Below, one piece after another: positions 18,801 to 27,535 of a DNA stretch of 64,000 bases. Below the pieces are notes generated by a model. That model saw only the letters and a program-made list of their open reading frames with translations. It searched no databases and was not told the DNA's origin. The stretch is taken from NCBI GenBank assembly GCA_903834925.1, contig CAILLA010000215.1, forward strand, positions 1 through 64,000, given 5' to 3'. The stretch comes from an uncultured Schlesneria sp. (GTDB lineage Bacteria; Planctomycetota; Planctomycetia; Planctomycetales; Planctomycetaceae). Both the position numbers and the translations under genes were made by a program. Numbering within the stretch: the stretch's first letter is position 1; each line of letters opens with the position of its first letter.

Positions 18801-19902
18801 AGAAGTGATTATCAAACCATTTGTGGTCATGTTCCCATCGCGACATTTCCGCTGGATCGTTGGGGGTATGCGAGGCATTCGTGAACGATGTCCCAGAGCC
18901 CTGTCCTTCATGGCAAACCGTACAACCAAACTTCGGCAACGGATGAGGGCTGGCTGAGGTCAGATAAAGATCAAGACGAGGATGCGAGGCGTAAGGATGA
19001 GGATAGTTTCCATCCTTCTCGAGTCCGTGAGGATAACCAGGGTTAGTACCAGCATTCACTGAATCGATCATGGCATGACATGTTCGACAACGATCAAACC
19101 GGGAAACCTTTGACATTCCTCCCAGATCGATTTCGAGTTTTGGCATCCAATCCTGAGTAATTCGCTCGCGGCCATTGAAACCGTCGACGATAGGAAGCTG
19201 CATCAACTGTAACTTGAGGCTTTTCAACGCTCCATCAAGACCAGTGGACTTACCTTCCCAGTTTGTTTTCTGAGGGGCAATTTTGTTGAGCGACGCATCA
19301 ATCAAGGTGATTTGTGCTTCGGCAGCCTTTTTCGCCGCTTCTGCGGCATCGCGATCAGCCGTCAATTTTGAAACGGCTGCTTTGGCCGTGTTCGATTCGT
19401 AGGACAATTCAACGAACTGGGCTTCCTTCTTCTGGACGTCCCCTTCGATCGTCGCAAATTCTGACTCCAATTTTGCCAATTGTGGTGCAGGCAAATTGTT
19501 ACTGACTGCAAGATTATAATTCGCTCGAACAACGTCACGCTCCGCACGCCGCAATTTTAACGCGCGCATGTGATTGTCGAGTTTTTCCTTTGCGGTCTTC
19601 GCGGCGGCCTGAAGGCCTTCAAGTTCCTTTTCATGTGTCTTGACCGATTCCTTGGCCGCATCGACCTTTTCCGCTAGCCCTTTTACGTTCTCTTGGAACG
19701 CAGGATCGTTCTTAATTTCATTTTCACGGGTTTCGTCGCGCTTTGCCTGATAGGCAAAAGCCTTGCGTTGAAACGTCCGCCATTCGTCGTTGTAATCGGC
19801 CCACATCATCCACAATGTAACGACGAAAAGGAGTGCCGCACTGGCGAAAAACACCTTATGCATCGTCTTGGGACTGCGAAGATAATCGTCGGTCGCCGGC
19901 AT
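15820..19902 (-). CDS. Giant eight-haem cytochrome c with PDZ domain
   Basis: 1360 residues, about 150 kDa. One N-terminal helix (VFFASAALLFVVTLWMMWAD) anchors it. Residues 40-240 are a long coiled coil (VKTHEKELEGLQAAAKTAKE and following). Eight CxxCH sites then appear at about residues 271 (CRTCH), 326 (CTVCH), 380 (CIKCH), 415 (CFGCH), 554 (CVVCH), 727 (CYGCH), 990 (CSGCH) and 1243 (CIKCH). Residues about 790-870 form a PDZ domain (GVRVSNIKPGHGPSGDAL, LDDIISNFNGVEVKTPAEL). It lies where cytochrome c1 would be expected, directly after split cytochrome b, and overlaps the cupredoxin gene by one base. I infer it is the haem-c subunit of the quinol-oxidising complex. Confidence 0.93.
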   Translation of the reverse strand: MPATDDYLRSPKTMHKVFFASAALLFVVTLWMMWADYNDEWRTFQRKAFAYQAKRDETRENEIKNDPAFQENVKGLAEKVDAAKESVKTHEKELEGLQAAAKTAKEKLDNHMRALKLRRAERDVVRANYNLAVSNNLPAPQLAKLESEFATIEGDVQKKEAQFVELSYESNTAKAAVSKLTADRDAAEAAKKAAEAQITLIDASLNKIAPQKTNWEGKSTGLDGALKSLKLQLMQLPIVDGFNGRERITQDWMPKLEIDLGGMSKVSRFDRCRTCHAMIDSVNAGTNPGYPHGLEKDGNYPHPYASHPRLDLYLTSASPHPLPKFGCTVCHEGQGSGTSFTNASHTPNDPAEMSRWEHDHKWFDNHFWEHPMYPQRFEESGCIKCHVNVTELGVNEKFGATAPKVFKGYQLVKTYGCFGCHEISGYDGTKIVGPDLRLEPSTPEEAEKIAKDPLQVAGKMRKVGPSLKYSASKSDVGFVAHWTAEPKRFRPTTKMPQFFGLDNQQDATAHAYTPIEIAAVAHYLQANSAPFPTLSPAEGYKPDAARGQSLFATRGCVVCHSHEAVPGMNSTFGPELSKVHAKLKEGKVGFDWLYTWIREPERYHARTKMPNLYLDAETTNDGKIDPAADIAAFLLKVEGDPASFKPTATYETPAIDDSDLDSLIRSMLAKILTSAQITELLKTGKYPIPGEYIKTDEIELVDNGGEFSAEEWKQRKLTYVGRKTITKYGCYGCHEIPKFENGRPVGTALQDWGKKDRSRLAFEHIHEYLHHHGNPGLGVEFEAIDDKQVARLKLESKSGVRVSNIKPGHGPSGDALRLDDIISNFNGVEVKTPAELQDRLSRTVVGEEATVTVLRDGRSETLRISPDGSMLARVEQGIGQAKRDEFKNEEEKDRELSAAFYYESLTHHGRPGFLWQKLRQPRSYDYKTVETKSAYDDRLRMPKFPLSESEIDAIATFVVGLIAEPPATEYLYNPGGPAGAKIRGEQLIEQYNCSGCHILEMPKIRYAADVDSLAATDTSGEYPEAVKLLMELRPPRNGLTGAKKVVTVDGEKKTLSMLELHGLVTSAPNPEDPPEDQEYVVELWETLKLAGKDFLPTYKFIFPATNLDALLPARGGKYAEWLVDRLVDTKQAKERSLAWQMAPPPLYKEGIKVQTPWLFNFLKNPGKIRHTTVLRMPRFNMSDDEAQSLANYFAAVDGTPYPYQLIPEREPGYLQKRDAEFHAAFPAKTGDYLSESWKMLNVPLCIKCHSVGGNQVKISDPAKDIRGPNLDLAADRLRPDWTLLWLYKPNWLTPYTSMPVPLPPQGPGAQPRYPEQFGDDGLKQTISLRDALINYHKLLEREGKAVSQPAPSAPAAGGGQ

Positions 19903-19991
19903 GATACCGAACCCATCCTTATTATGTCGTCAGCGGAATAACATATCGCTCAGTTACGAATGTCAGTCTCGCACATTTCGACCAATCGCCA

Positions 19992-21377
19992 TCAAATATT
20001 GAAGAACCACTCTGGAATTGCCACGATGTATTTTAGATTCACTGCCCATCGCAAAACCATTTTGATCGGCAATGACATCATCATCAGCATCAGGTTTGCC
20101 AAGACCATATATCGCAAGAAACCCATCTTGATATAGAACTTCTTGAATACGGTCGCTGCCATAATATTCGGCAAAACGACAAGGTAGAACGCAACCCCAA
20201 CCAGGCCCAGCCATTCCCTCAGCAGGATGATTGGCGCCTGCTGGGCAAAGGAGGCACCTGGAGGAACAACGGGCAGCGGTTGACCAAGCCCTTTGATCCA
20301 GAATAATTCCGACAAGTTAATGTTGTTGAGCAATTCCAGCTTGTGAACGTCCCAGAACTCATACGGACTGAAAAAGTTCCAGTTCGGGCCTCGCAGGAAC
20401 GTCCCGAGAACGATCATTGCTACCCACAACGGCAAGAACCCAAACAAGAAGGTTGACACAGCAAACTTACGTTCATTGAACGTGTAATAGCCGTTACCTG
20501 CCTTGTTAAAGTCGATGTAGGGAACCGCCATCAGCCCGACAAGAATCACGCTTGGCAACACCACCCCGGCCATCCAAGGGTCGAAGTAAACCAGCATTTC
20601 CTGAAGACCGAGGAAGTACCAGGGAGCCTTAGACGGATTCGGGGTCTTTGCGGCAGATGCGGGTTCTTCCAGAGGAGCCTGAAGAACAATACCCCATGCA
20701 ATCAGGACTGCGGTCACGAGGACCATACAGACGAGTTCGGTGTAAACAAGATCTGGCCAAGTCAGAACTTTTTCGTTGTTTTCCTGTTCGAACAGCGGTC
20801 GACCTGCAGCTTTACGCTCGTCGTTGTCGACCGACTTTTTGAAGTACAACCAAGTGAAAAAGCCGACAATATAAAGCATCGCGACGATTGGCACATTGTC
20901 TGGCTTTCCGACAATCTGGCGGAAGTCGTAATCTGTAACGCTTAACGCAAGAAACAGAATCGATAAATTCAGCAAGATCCATCCGGCTGTGGGAGTCGTC
21001 CACCACTTTCTCAGGACGATCATCAGCACGTACAGACTGGTTGAGCCAATAAAAAACGCAACCGGATTAGAGGCTCGATTGATCGGCTCTTTGAGGATCT
21101 CGGGCATCTGTAACGAGAATTGCTGAGGATTATTTGAGCCGGTCAAGTGCGTGATAGCAACCATCAGCAGCATCCCGGCATACACAGCCCAAAACGCAGC
21201 AACGGGGATTTGCTCCCCTTTTCCCAAGATCCCGCCGAGGCTCAAGCGACAGTTGCCATCAAGGGCATAGCTGCGCCTTACCCAGTAGGCATTCATCAGG
21301 AACATCAACAGGTAAACCCACCCCAGACCGTAAATGACCGAGGAAGTGAGATCGGGATTATGCTGTAAGTGATTCAT
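19992..21377 (-). CDS. Cytochrome b C-terminal half (subunit IV-like) with extra helices
   Basis: 461 residues, with roughly ten to eleven hydrophobic segments. The middle holds the subunit-IV/cytochrome b C-terminal signature PNPSKAPWYFLGLQEMLVYF (in place of PEWY), then GVVLPSVILVGLMAVPYIDF. Before it lie about five helices (VYLLMFLMNAYWV, AAFWAVYAGMLLMVAITHL, WILLNLSILFLALSVTDYDF) not found in a plain subunit IV. The tail (FLRYMVLANLMLMMMSLPIK) adds more. It is encoded after the cytochrome b N-terminal half. The extra helices could be a second quinone-complex module; this is inference. Confidence 0.85.
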   Translation of the reverse strand: MNHLQHNPDLTSSVIYGLGWVYLLMFLMNAYWVRRSYALDGNCRLSLGGILGKGEQIPVAAFWAVYAGMLLMVAITHLTGSNNPQQFSLQMPEILKEPINRASNPVAFFIGSTSLYVLMIVLRKWWTTPTAGWILLNLSILFLALSVTDYDFRQIVGKPDNVPIVAMLYIVGFFTWLYFKKSVDNDERKAAGRPLFEQENNEKVLTWPDLVYTELVCMVLVTAVLIAWGIVLQAPLEEPASAAKTPNPSKAPWYFLGLQEMLVYFDPWMAGVVLPSVILVGLMAVPYIDFNKAGNGYYTFNERKFAVSTFLFGFLPLWVAMIVLGTFLRGPNWNFFSPYEFWDVHKLELLNNINLSELFWIKGLGQPLPVVPPGASFAQQAPIILLREWLGLVGVAFYLVVLPNIMAATVFKKFYIKMGFLRYMVLANLMLMMMSLPIKMVLRWAVNLKYIVAIPEWFFNI

Positions 21378-21472
21378 AGTACTTGTTGTCTGCCACCCAA
21401 TGTTATGAGTGAATCATGTTTCCAGTTTGCCGAAATCGACGAAAGCTAACCCAAATCGTTTGGCCAGACGCA

Positions 21473-22246
21473 TTACAGCGGCTGGCTGATACCACCATCC
21501 TTACGGACTCGCCAGAAGTGAATCGCAATCAACAGCGACACCACCAGTGGGATGGCAACGCAATGAAGAATGTAAAACCTGTTCAACGTCGCTTCACCGA
21601 CAAATCGGCTACCTAAAAGCAGGAAACGAGCGTCACTACCATTGGTAATCAGGTCATAGCCGCCAATATTCAACAGCTGAGCACCGGGGCCTTCATAGCC
21701 GAGGAACGGGGTCGCACGAGCCATGTTCGAACCGACGGTGATTGCCCAGATCGCCAGCTGATCCCAAGGCAACAGATATCCTGTGAACGACAAGAGCAAC
21801 GTTAAAACCAACAGCAGAACACCGATCACCCAATTGAATTCTCGCGGCGGTTTATAACTTCCAGTGAGGAAGACTCGGTACATGTGCAGCCAGACCGTAA
21901 TCACCATCGAGTGGGCAGCCCAACGATGGACCTCTCGCATGATTCCCAATGTGGTTACGTCACGTAGAGCTAAAATATCGTTAAAAGCAAACTCGAGCGT
22001 CGGGCGGTAGTAGAACATCAGCAAAACGCCGGTGATCGTTTCCACGAGAAAAAGAAAGAAGGTGATCCCACCCATACACCATGTGTAGGAAAGGGCAATC
22101 CCCTGCTGCTTAATCGAAACCGGATGCAGATGCAGAAAGAAATTGGTGAGCATCACCACAACGCGGTTGCGGCGATCAACCGGTGCAGGATGCCGAAAGA
22201 TGCTCTTCCAGATCTGCGAGCCGCGAATGTAGTCACCAACAGACAT
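21473..22246 (-). CDS. Cytochrome b N-terminal half (b6 type)
   Basis: 257 residues carrying the four-helix haem-binding part of cytochrome b. The two histidine pairs are visible: HRWAAHS with WLHMYRVF in helix B (about residue 110-125), and HCVAIPL with AIHFWRVRKDGG in helix D (about 230-245). SYTWCMGGITFFLFLVETIT is helix A, and LLLSFTGYLLPWDQLAIWAI is the conserved Q-site region after helix C. The protein is split from its C-terminal half, as in b6f-type and many Gram-positive bc complexes. Confidence 0.95.
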   Translation of the reverse strand: MSVGDYIRGSQIWKSIFRHPAPVDRRNRVVVMLTNFFLHLHPVSIKQQGIALSYTWCMGGITFFLFLVETITGVLLMFYYRPTLEFAFNDILALRDVTTLGIMREVHRWAAHSMVITVWLHMYRVFLTGSYKPPREFNWVIGVLLLVLTLLLSFTGYLLPWDQLAIWAITVGSNMARATPFLGYEGPGAQLLNIGGYDLITNGSDARFLLLGSRFVGEATLNRFYILHCVAIPLVVSLLIAIHFWRVRKDGGISQPL

Positions 22247-22313
22247 CGAACGATCCCCGACTGAATCCCACCAAACTCACAAAACACACAATCTGCTTGG
22301 CCAACAAGATGGC

Positions 22314-23438
22314 TCAAACAACTTCAACGTAAGAAGTTGTATCTGTCCACTGACCCATTTCTTCCTGGAACTTCACGCTCTTGTTGACTTCCAGCATCCC
22401 GTCTTCAGCAATCCGTAACCCCATTCGCTCAAGTGGCCTTGGAGCAGGTCCTTCGAAGTTGATACCTGTCATGTAAAAACCAGAGCCGTGACATGGGCAT
22501 TTGAATTTCTGCTCACCATCGAGCCAGTTCGGCGTACAACCCAAGTGTGTACAAACCGATGCCAGTGCGAAAATCATATTGCGACCTTCGTACTGATCAG
22601 TATGCACAACCCAGATCCCGAACTGGTCTTTCCATTTATTCGAAACGGTATTCAGTGGGTAATCCGACAGTGGACCAACCTTGAACTTTGAGGGTGGCTC
22701 GACCAATACGTTCGGGAACATGAAACGCGCGATGCCGAGTGTCCAGATCCCGCCGATTCCAGCCACGGCAGCCCAGGCCGCCATGAACGGCGATAACAAA
22801 GCACCCCAAGCAAGAGCACCTAAAGCGATCAGAAAACCGCTCTCTAAAAGATAACCGAAAAGGAAGCAGATCGCACTGAATGAGGCCACCGTGGCGAAAC
22901 TCGCCATACCACGTCGAACTGCAGCTGGCTTGCCAGCTTTCGATGGCGGCTTCGCCGGCATCGGCGGAGCAGCCACTGGGGTAGTTGGCTTCGCCGCGAC
23001 CGCAACGGGCGCTGCAGTTGGACCAGCCGCCGCCTTGGCTTCACGCATCTTCTGAAGCATTTCCTGAGGCGAAAGCTTCGGCCCGGCAACCGCTGCGGGT
23101 GCTGCACCGGCGACCGGGGTCGTCCCAGCCGCTGGAGCCAAATTTGCGGCGGGAGTGGTGACTGCTGCCGAAGGCGTTGCTGCTGGTTTTGCACCACCAG
23201 AACGAATCGCAGCCATGATATCTTTTGTCGATGTCGGCTTAGGGCCAGGAGCCGCCGCAGGCTTTGGAGCAGCTGCAGGCGTCGACGCTGCCGCAGGGGC
23301 CGATTCAGGAGCAGCAATTGGCGCTGGGGTTTCCGGCGCGGAAAGCGGTGTCTCCGTGGGAGCAGCGGCCGCCGCTGCTGCTTTTTGAGCACGAATTTTA
23401 GCGAGGATATCGGCAGTGGAAGGTTTTTTCTCTTCCAT
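22314..23438 (-). CDS. Rieske iron-sulphur protein with long Ala/Pro N-terminus
   Basis: 374 residues. The [2Fe-2S] ligands are intact: CTHLGC (residues 296-301) and CPCHGSGF (314-321). Residues 181-235 form two hydrophobic helices. The first roughly 175 residues are an Ala/Pro-rich linker, unlike ordinary Rieske proteins, and contain three copies of a short motif: STADILAKIR (7-16), STKDIMAAIR (70-79) and SPQEMLQKMR (123-132). The N-terminus is probably cytoplasmic. It is the first gene of the respiratory run, so its upstream region (23439-23788) probably carries the main promoter. Confidence 0.95.
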   Translation of the reverse strand: MEEKKPSTADILAKIRAQKAAAAAAAPTETPLSAPETPAPIAAPESAPAAASTPAAAPKPAAAPGPKPTSTKDIMAAIRSGGAKPAATPSAAVTTPAANLAPAAGTTPVAGAAPAAVAGPKLSPQEMLQKMREAKAAAGPTAAPVAVAAKPTTPVAAPPMPAKPPSKAGKPAAVRRGMASFATVASFSAICFLFGYLLESGFLIALGALAWGALLSPFMAAWAAVAGIGGIWTLGIARFMFPNVLVEPPSKFKVGPLSDYPLNTVSNKWKDQFGIWVVHTDQYEGRNMIFALASVCTHLGCTPNWLDGEQKFKCPCHGSGFYMTGINFEGPAPRPLERMGLRIAEDGMLEVNKSVKFQEEMGQWTDTTSYVEVV

Positions 23439-23788
23439 GTTGCTTTAGACCCGGAACGAGTAATACATGATCAGAAAGGACGATGCCGCCTTGAATAAAG
23501 GCGCGTCTGACGGATTCTGGCAACATCCATTCCAGCTGACAACTAACCGTTCACAACCCGATCGCAATTTCTCAGAAGCAAGAAAGATTTACAGCCCGAA
23601 GACTTGGGGATTCTCGCTTCAAGGAAGATACCTTAAGCAACTGGCGGTAATTGCCTGAACCGAGCTGCTTGGTAAGACGCTGTGATTGTACAATCTCTTC
23701 GCGAACTTCCCAAAATAGTGGCAGCCGTCCATAATCGACTTGCAGTCATATTTGCACAATGAATTGAGCTCCGAAAGAATCCGTTCCG
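23439..23788. other. Divergent intergenic region
   Basis: This 350-base stretch separates the start of the respiratory run (minus) from proB (plus), so promoters in both directions are expected here. I could not pick out a convincing -35/-10 pair or an operator palindrome. A short open frame (23467-23658) has no recognisable features. Confidence 0.5.
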
Positions 23789-24928
23789 ATGACGCTTGAA
23801 CGCCGACGTGAGGTTTTAGGCCGTGTGAAAACCTTGGTCGTCAAAGTGGGGACCAACGTTCTTTCGACCGACGATGATCGTCTCGATGCCGATCGAATCG
23901 CTTCATTAGCCGAGCAGCTCCATCGAATTTGCCAGTCGGGTTGCAAGCTTGTACTGGTTTCCAGCGGAGCGATCGGAGCAGGAATGGGGTTGCTGGGGCT
24001 GAAAGAGCGGCCGAAAGATCTGTCACATCTTCAGGCTGCTGCGGCGACGGGACAGGCTCATTTGATCCATATCTACGACAAGGCCTTTCGCCCTTACGGA
24101 TACCATGCTGCTCAGTTGCTGCTGACCGCCAACGACTTTAAGGGTCGAGGCCGTTACCTTAATGTGCGCAATACGTTACGCACGCTGGCTGAGTATTCCG
24201 TGATTCCGATCATCAATGAAAATGATTCGGTGAGTACTGCGGAAATCAAATTGGGTGATAACGACCGTCTTGCAGCGATGGTCGCGGGGCTGATTCAGGC
24301 GGATCTCTTGATTATTCTCTCGGTGGTGGATGGGTTGCTGACCGGTGATCCGACAAATCCGGCCAGCGAACGGATTCCACTCGTGGAAAAGTTCGATGAC
24401 AACCTGCTGAATCTGGTGGGGGCCTCGAAAAGTACCCGAGGGACGGGAGGGATGGGGACAAAGCTGGAAGCGGTCCGAACGGCGACGGCCGTGGGTGTCA
24501 ACGTCATGATTGCGAATGGTAAACGTCCGAATGTTCTCGATGAACTTCTCTCCGCAGCCGACGTTGGGACGCTGTTTCTTGGTGAAGGAGACGGAGTTTC
24601 CGCCTGGAAACGCTGGATCGGTTATACGCTGCCTCCGAAAGGGCGATTGGTGCTCGACGCGGGTGCTCGGCGGGCGGTTGAACAACAGGGGAAGTCGCTG
24701 CTCGCCATCGGAGTGGTCCGGGTTGAAGGGGAATTCGCCAAAGGGGAAGTCGTATCTCTCGTGGACCAGTCGGGGGAAGAGTTTGCACGGGGGCTAACCA
24801 ATTACGATTCTTCAACAGCGGGTTCGATTGTTGGGAAACGAACGGACGAGATCACTCGCGAACTTGGTTCAATCCCGTACGATGAAGTGATTCATCGCGA
24901 CAACCTGGTGGTCACGAGTCAAAAGTAA
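23789..24928 (+). CDS. proB: Glutamate 5-kinase with PUA domain
   Basis: 379 residues, the full family length. It phosphorylates glutamate in the first step of proline synthesis. The amino-acid-kinase domain has [10 protein letters not shown] (residue 18), [16 protein letters not shown] (54), [19 protein letters not shown] (147) and [16 protein letters not shown] (217). The C-terminal PUA domain begins near residue 277 ([13 protein letters not shown]) and includes [19 protein letters not shown]. It is the first of three closely spaced genes. No proA is in the window. Confidence 0.96.
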   Translation: MTLERRREVLGRVKTLVVKVGTNVLSTDDDRLDADRIASLAEQLHRICQSGCKLVLVSSGAIGAGMGLLGLKERPKDLSHLQAAAATGQAHLIHIYDKAFRPYGYHAAQLLLTANDFKGRGRYLNVRNTLRTLAEYSVIPIINENDSVSTAEIKLGDNDRLAAMVAGLIQADLLIILSVVDGLLTGDPTNPASERIPLVEKFDDNLLNLVGASKSTRGTGGMGTKLEAVRTATAVGVNVMIANGKRPNVLDELLSAADVGTLFLGEGDGVSAWKRWIGYTLPPKGRLVLDAGARRAVEQQGKSLLAIGVVRVEGEFAKGEVVSLVDQSGEEFARGLTNYDSSTAGSIVGKRTDEITRELGSIPYDEVIHRDNLVVTSQK

Positions 24929-24973
24929 GGTTTCCCTGTTCAATGCAAGCCTCCTGCGCCGTGAAAAAGATTC

Positions 24974-26518
24974 ATGCCTGATCCGCAACGCCTACATTCG
25001 GCTATCGGTCGCGTTTACCTGGTGGGTGCCGGTCCTGGCGATCCGGGGCTACTGACCTTGCGCGGTGCGGAATGTCTGGCACGAGCCGATCTGGTGCTGT
25101 TCGACGGCCTGGTGAATCCGCTTCTGTTACGTCATTCGCATGCCTTGGCGGAACAAACTTGCCGGGTCGATGGTCCGGCGGGCCGAGTTTTGCGCCAGGA
25201 CGAAATCAATCGGCGGCTGATTGAAGCAGCTCGCTCGGGCAAAACGGTCGTTCGACTGAAGGGTGGCGACCCGTTCATTTTTGGTCGAGGATCCGAAGAG
25301 GCGGCTGCTCTTTCGGATGCGGGAATTCCGTTTGAAGTTGTTCCCGGTATTACGGCTGCGACCGGAGCAGCGGTTTATACGGGGATCTCGCTGACTCATC
25401 GGGATCATGCTTCTGCTGTTGCGTTTGTCACGGGGCATGAAGATCCAACGAAGTCAATATCGTTGGATTACCTTGCTCTTGCGAAATTCCCTGGCACTCT
25501 TGTGTTTTACATGGGGCTGCATCGACTGGGTGCGATCGCTCAGTCGTTGATTGAGGCGGGAAAGCCCATGTCCACCCCCGTCTGTGTTGTCAGTCGGGCG
25601 ACGACACCAAGACAGCGAACCGTGACGGGGACCCTGGCCGAGATTGCGTCGCTCGCCATCGCCGCCGAACTGCACGCTCCATCGCTAGTAATCGTCGGCG
25701 ACTGTGTCCGGCTGCGGGAACAGGCAAGATGGTTCGAAGATCGTCCCTTATTCGGGCAGGTGATCGGAATTCCTCGACCGGAAGAACAGGCGGATGAGAC
25801 GGCGCTTCGCGCCGTGGAACTCGGTGCGCAGCCGGTTTTGCTTCCCACAATCGAAATCGTACCTCCCGAGAGCTGGGGCGAAGTCGATGCAATTTTACCG
25901 CGATTGAACGAATTTGATTGGATCGTCTTCACCAGCGTGAATGGAGTACACGGCCTGCTCGATCGTTTATGGGAATCTGGCCGAGACATGCGTTCGGTCG
26001 CCAGGGCTCGGTTCGCGACGATTGGACCAAGCACGGCTGCGGCACTCGAAAAATATTCGTTACGAGCGGATCTTGTTCCCTCGGAATTTCGCGCCGAAGC
26101 CCTTGCCCGCGAATTATGCCCCCAAGTCGCTGGGAAGAATGTGCTTTGGGCGCGTGCCAGTCGCGGACGGGATGTCCTTCCCACCGAACTGACTGCAGCA
26201 GGAGCCAATTTGACTCAACTGGTCGTTTATCAGAATTGCGATGTGGACCAATTGCCAGTGAGTTCGCTGCAACAGATCGAGCGAGGCGAACTAAACTGGA
26301 TTGGGTTATCGAGCCCCTCGATCGCTCGAAGTCTCGCGCGTCTTTTGACCGATGAAGCGAAAGTCTGGCTGGGGAATAAAACGAAATTGGCGTGTATCAG
26401 CCCGGTGACGACTGCTGCAGCCAAAGAGGCGGGGCTTCCGATCGCTGCGGAAGCGAAGGAATACACGTGGGAAGGCTTATTTCAGGCAATGATCGCTGCA
26501 AACCGCGAAACGATCTGA
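24974..26518 (+). CDS. cobA-hemD: Uroporphyrinogen-III C-methyltransferase / uroporphyrinogen-III synthase fusion
   Basis: 514 residues with two enzymes joined. Residues 12-255 are the SAM-dependent methyltransferase (CobA/SUMT) with VYLVGAGPGDPGLLTLRGAE, VVRLKGGDPFIFGRGSEEA and PGITAATGAAVYTGISLTHR. Residues about 260-510 are HemD (uroporphyrinogen-III synthase) with DWIVFTSVNGVHGLLDRL, FATIGPSTAAALEK and WIGLSSPSIARSLARLL. Together they make uroporphyrinogen III and divert it to precorrin-2 and sirohaem or cobalamin. Such fusions are common in Gram-positives and planctomycetes. It lies 45 bases after proB. Confidence 0.95.
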   Translation: MPDPQRLHSAIGRVYLVGAGPGDPGLLTLRGAECLARADLVLFDGLVNPLLLRHSHALAEQTCRVDGPAGRVLRQDEINRRLIEAARSGKTVVRLKGGDPFIFGRGSEEAAALSDAGIPFEVVPGITAATGAAVYTGISLTHRDHASAVAFVTGHEDPTKSISLDYLALAKFPGTLVFYMGLHRLGAIAQSLIEAGKPMSTPVCVVSRATTPRQRTVTGTLAEIASLAIAAELHAPSLVIVGDCVRLREQARWFEDRPLFGQVIGIPRPEEQADETALRAVELGAQPVLLPTIEIVPPESWGEVDAILPRLNEFDWIVFTSVNGVHGLLDRLWESGRDMRSVARARFATIGPSTAAALEKYSLRADLVPSEFRAEALARELCPQVAGKNVLWARASRGRDVLPTELTAAGANLTQLVVYQNCDVDQLPVSSLQQIERGELNWIGLSSPSIARSLARLLTDEAKVWLGNKTKLACISPVTTAAAKEAGLPIAAEAKEYTWEGLFQAMIAANRETI

Positions 26519-26545
26519 TGCCGAACGTCCGCCAAGAAAACCAAA

Positions 26546-27535
26546 ATGCCTGACTTCCTGGACGAACTTCGCGACGGACTGAAACGGTGCGACATCGGGC
26601 ATTCCCGGCTGTTAGTGGCGGTTTCCGGTGGTGCGGACAGTGTCGCACTTCTGCGTGGACTGGTCGATCTCTCTTCAGAATTCTCACTGGAATTGTTTCT
26701 TGCGCATCTCAACCATCATTTGAGAGGCGCAGATAGTGACGCGGACGCACGCTGGGTCTGTGATCTCGCGATGACCCTTAATATTCCGTGTGAAATCGGG
26801 GAAATTCCGGAAGGGATTCTGCCGGCAGATGCCAGCGGAATGGAAGAACAAGCTCGGCGACTTCGGTATGATTTTCTTGACACCGTAGCGGCAAAATTCG
26901 AATGTCCAGTAATCGCTCTGGCCCATACCGCCAGTGATCAGGCAGAAACGGTGTTACATCACCTGTTTCGCGGGACGGGAATTGCCGGACTGTGTGGCAT
27001 TCCACCCGTAAGACAAACTGCTTCAGGTCGCCGTCTGGTCCGTCCGATGCTCGCCATCAATAGGGCACAGGTCGAAGCTTTTCTGCATGAACAAGACCAA
27101 GCTTTTTGTACGGATCATTCCAACACAGACACGGCGATGACCCGAAACAAGCTTCGGCATGTGATCCTCCCCCTGCTCCGCGAGCAGATCAATTCCCAAG
27201 TCGATGCCGCACTTTGCCGACTGGCCGAACAGGCGACGGAAATTGACGAGGTCCTTCATCATGCGGCATCGCAATTACTCGCACGTTGCCTGATGGATCT
27301 GCAGCCAGACTCATGCCATCTTGATGTCAGTGTATTAGCCGACCAGCCGAGACATTTGATCCGTGAGATGTTTTGTGCGCTCTGGCAAAAACAGGACTGG
27401 CCACGTCAGGCGATGGGGTTTGCCCATTGGAACCGCCTTGCCGACATGCTTATCACTCGAAAATCGGTCGATTTTCCCAACGGAATCGAAGCCCGGTTTC
27501 ATTCCGATCGCCTGCTGGTTCTTCGCCGGGTCTGA
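26546..27535 (+). CDS. tilS: tRNA(Ile)-lysidine synthase
   Basis: 329 residues. This N-type ATP pyrophosphatase converts cytidine-34 of the CAU-anticodon tRNA(Ile) to lysidine. The PP-loop SGGADSVALL is at about residue 28. Other family blocks are AHLNHHLRGADSDADARW (about 54), EEQARRLRYDFL, ALAHTASDQAETVLHHLFRG (about 129) and the RPML...FCTDHSNTDTAMTRNKLRH stretch (about 170-207). It is shorter than E. coli TilS and lacks the large C-terminal domain, as in many bacteria. It is the last gene of the proB run. Confidence 0.95.
   Translation: MPDFLDELRDGLKRCDIGHSRLLVAVSGGADSVALLRGLVDLSSEFSLELFLAHLNHHLRGADSDADARWVCDLAMTLNIPCEIGEIPEGILPADASGMEEQARRLRYDFLDTVAAKFECPVIALAHTASDQAETVLHHLFRGTGIAGLCGIPPVRQTASGRRLVRPMLAINRAQVEAFLHEQDQAFCTDHSNTDTAMTRNKLRHVILPLLREQINSQVDAALCRLAEQATEIDEVLHHAASQLLARCLMDLQPDSCHLDVSVLADQPRHLIREMFCALWQKQDWPRQAMGFAHWNRLADMLITRKSVDFPNGIEARFHSDRLLVLRRV

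Noticed and set aside
23155-23388. Ala/Gly-rich plus-strand frame opposite the Rieske gene
   Set aside because: It is the complement of the Ala/Pro-rich linker; the high-GC third positions and known Rieske domain favour the minus strand.
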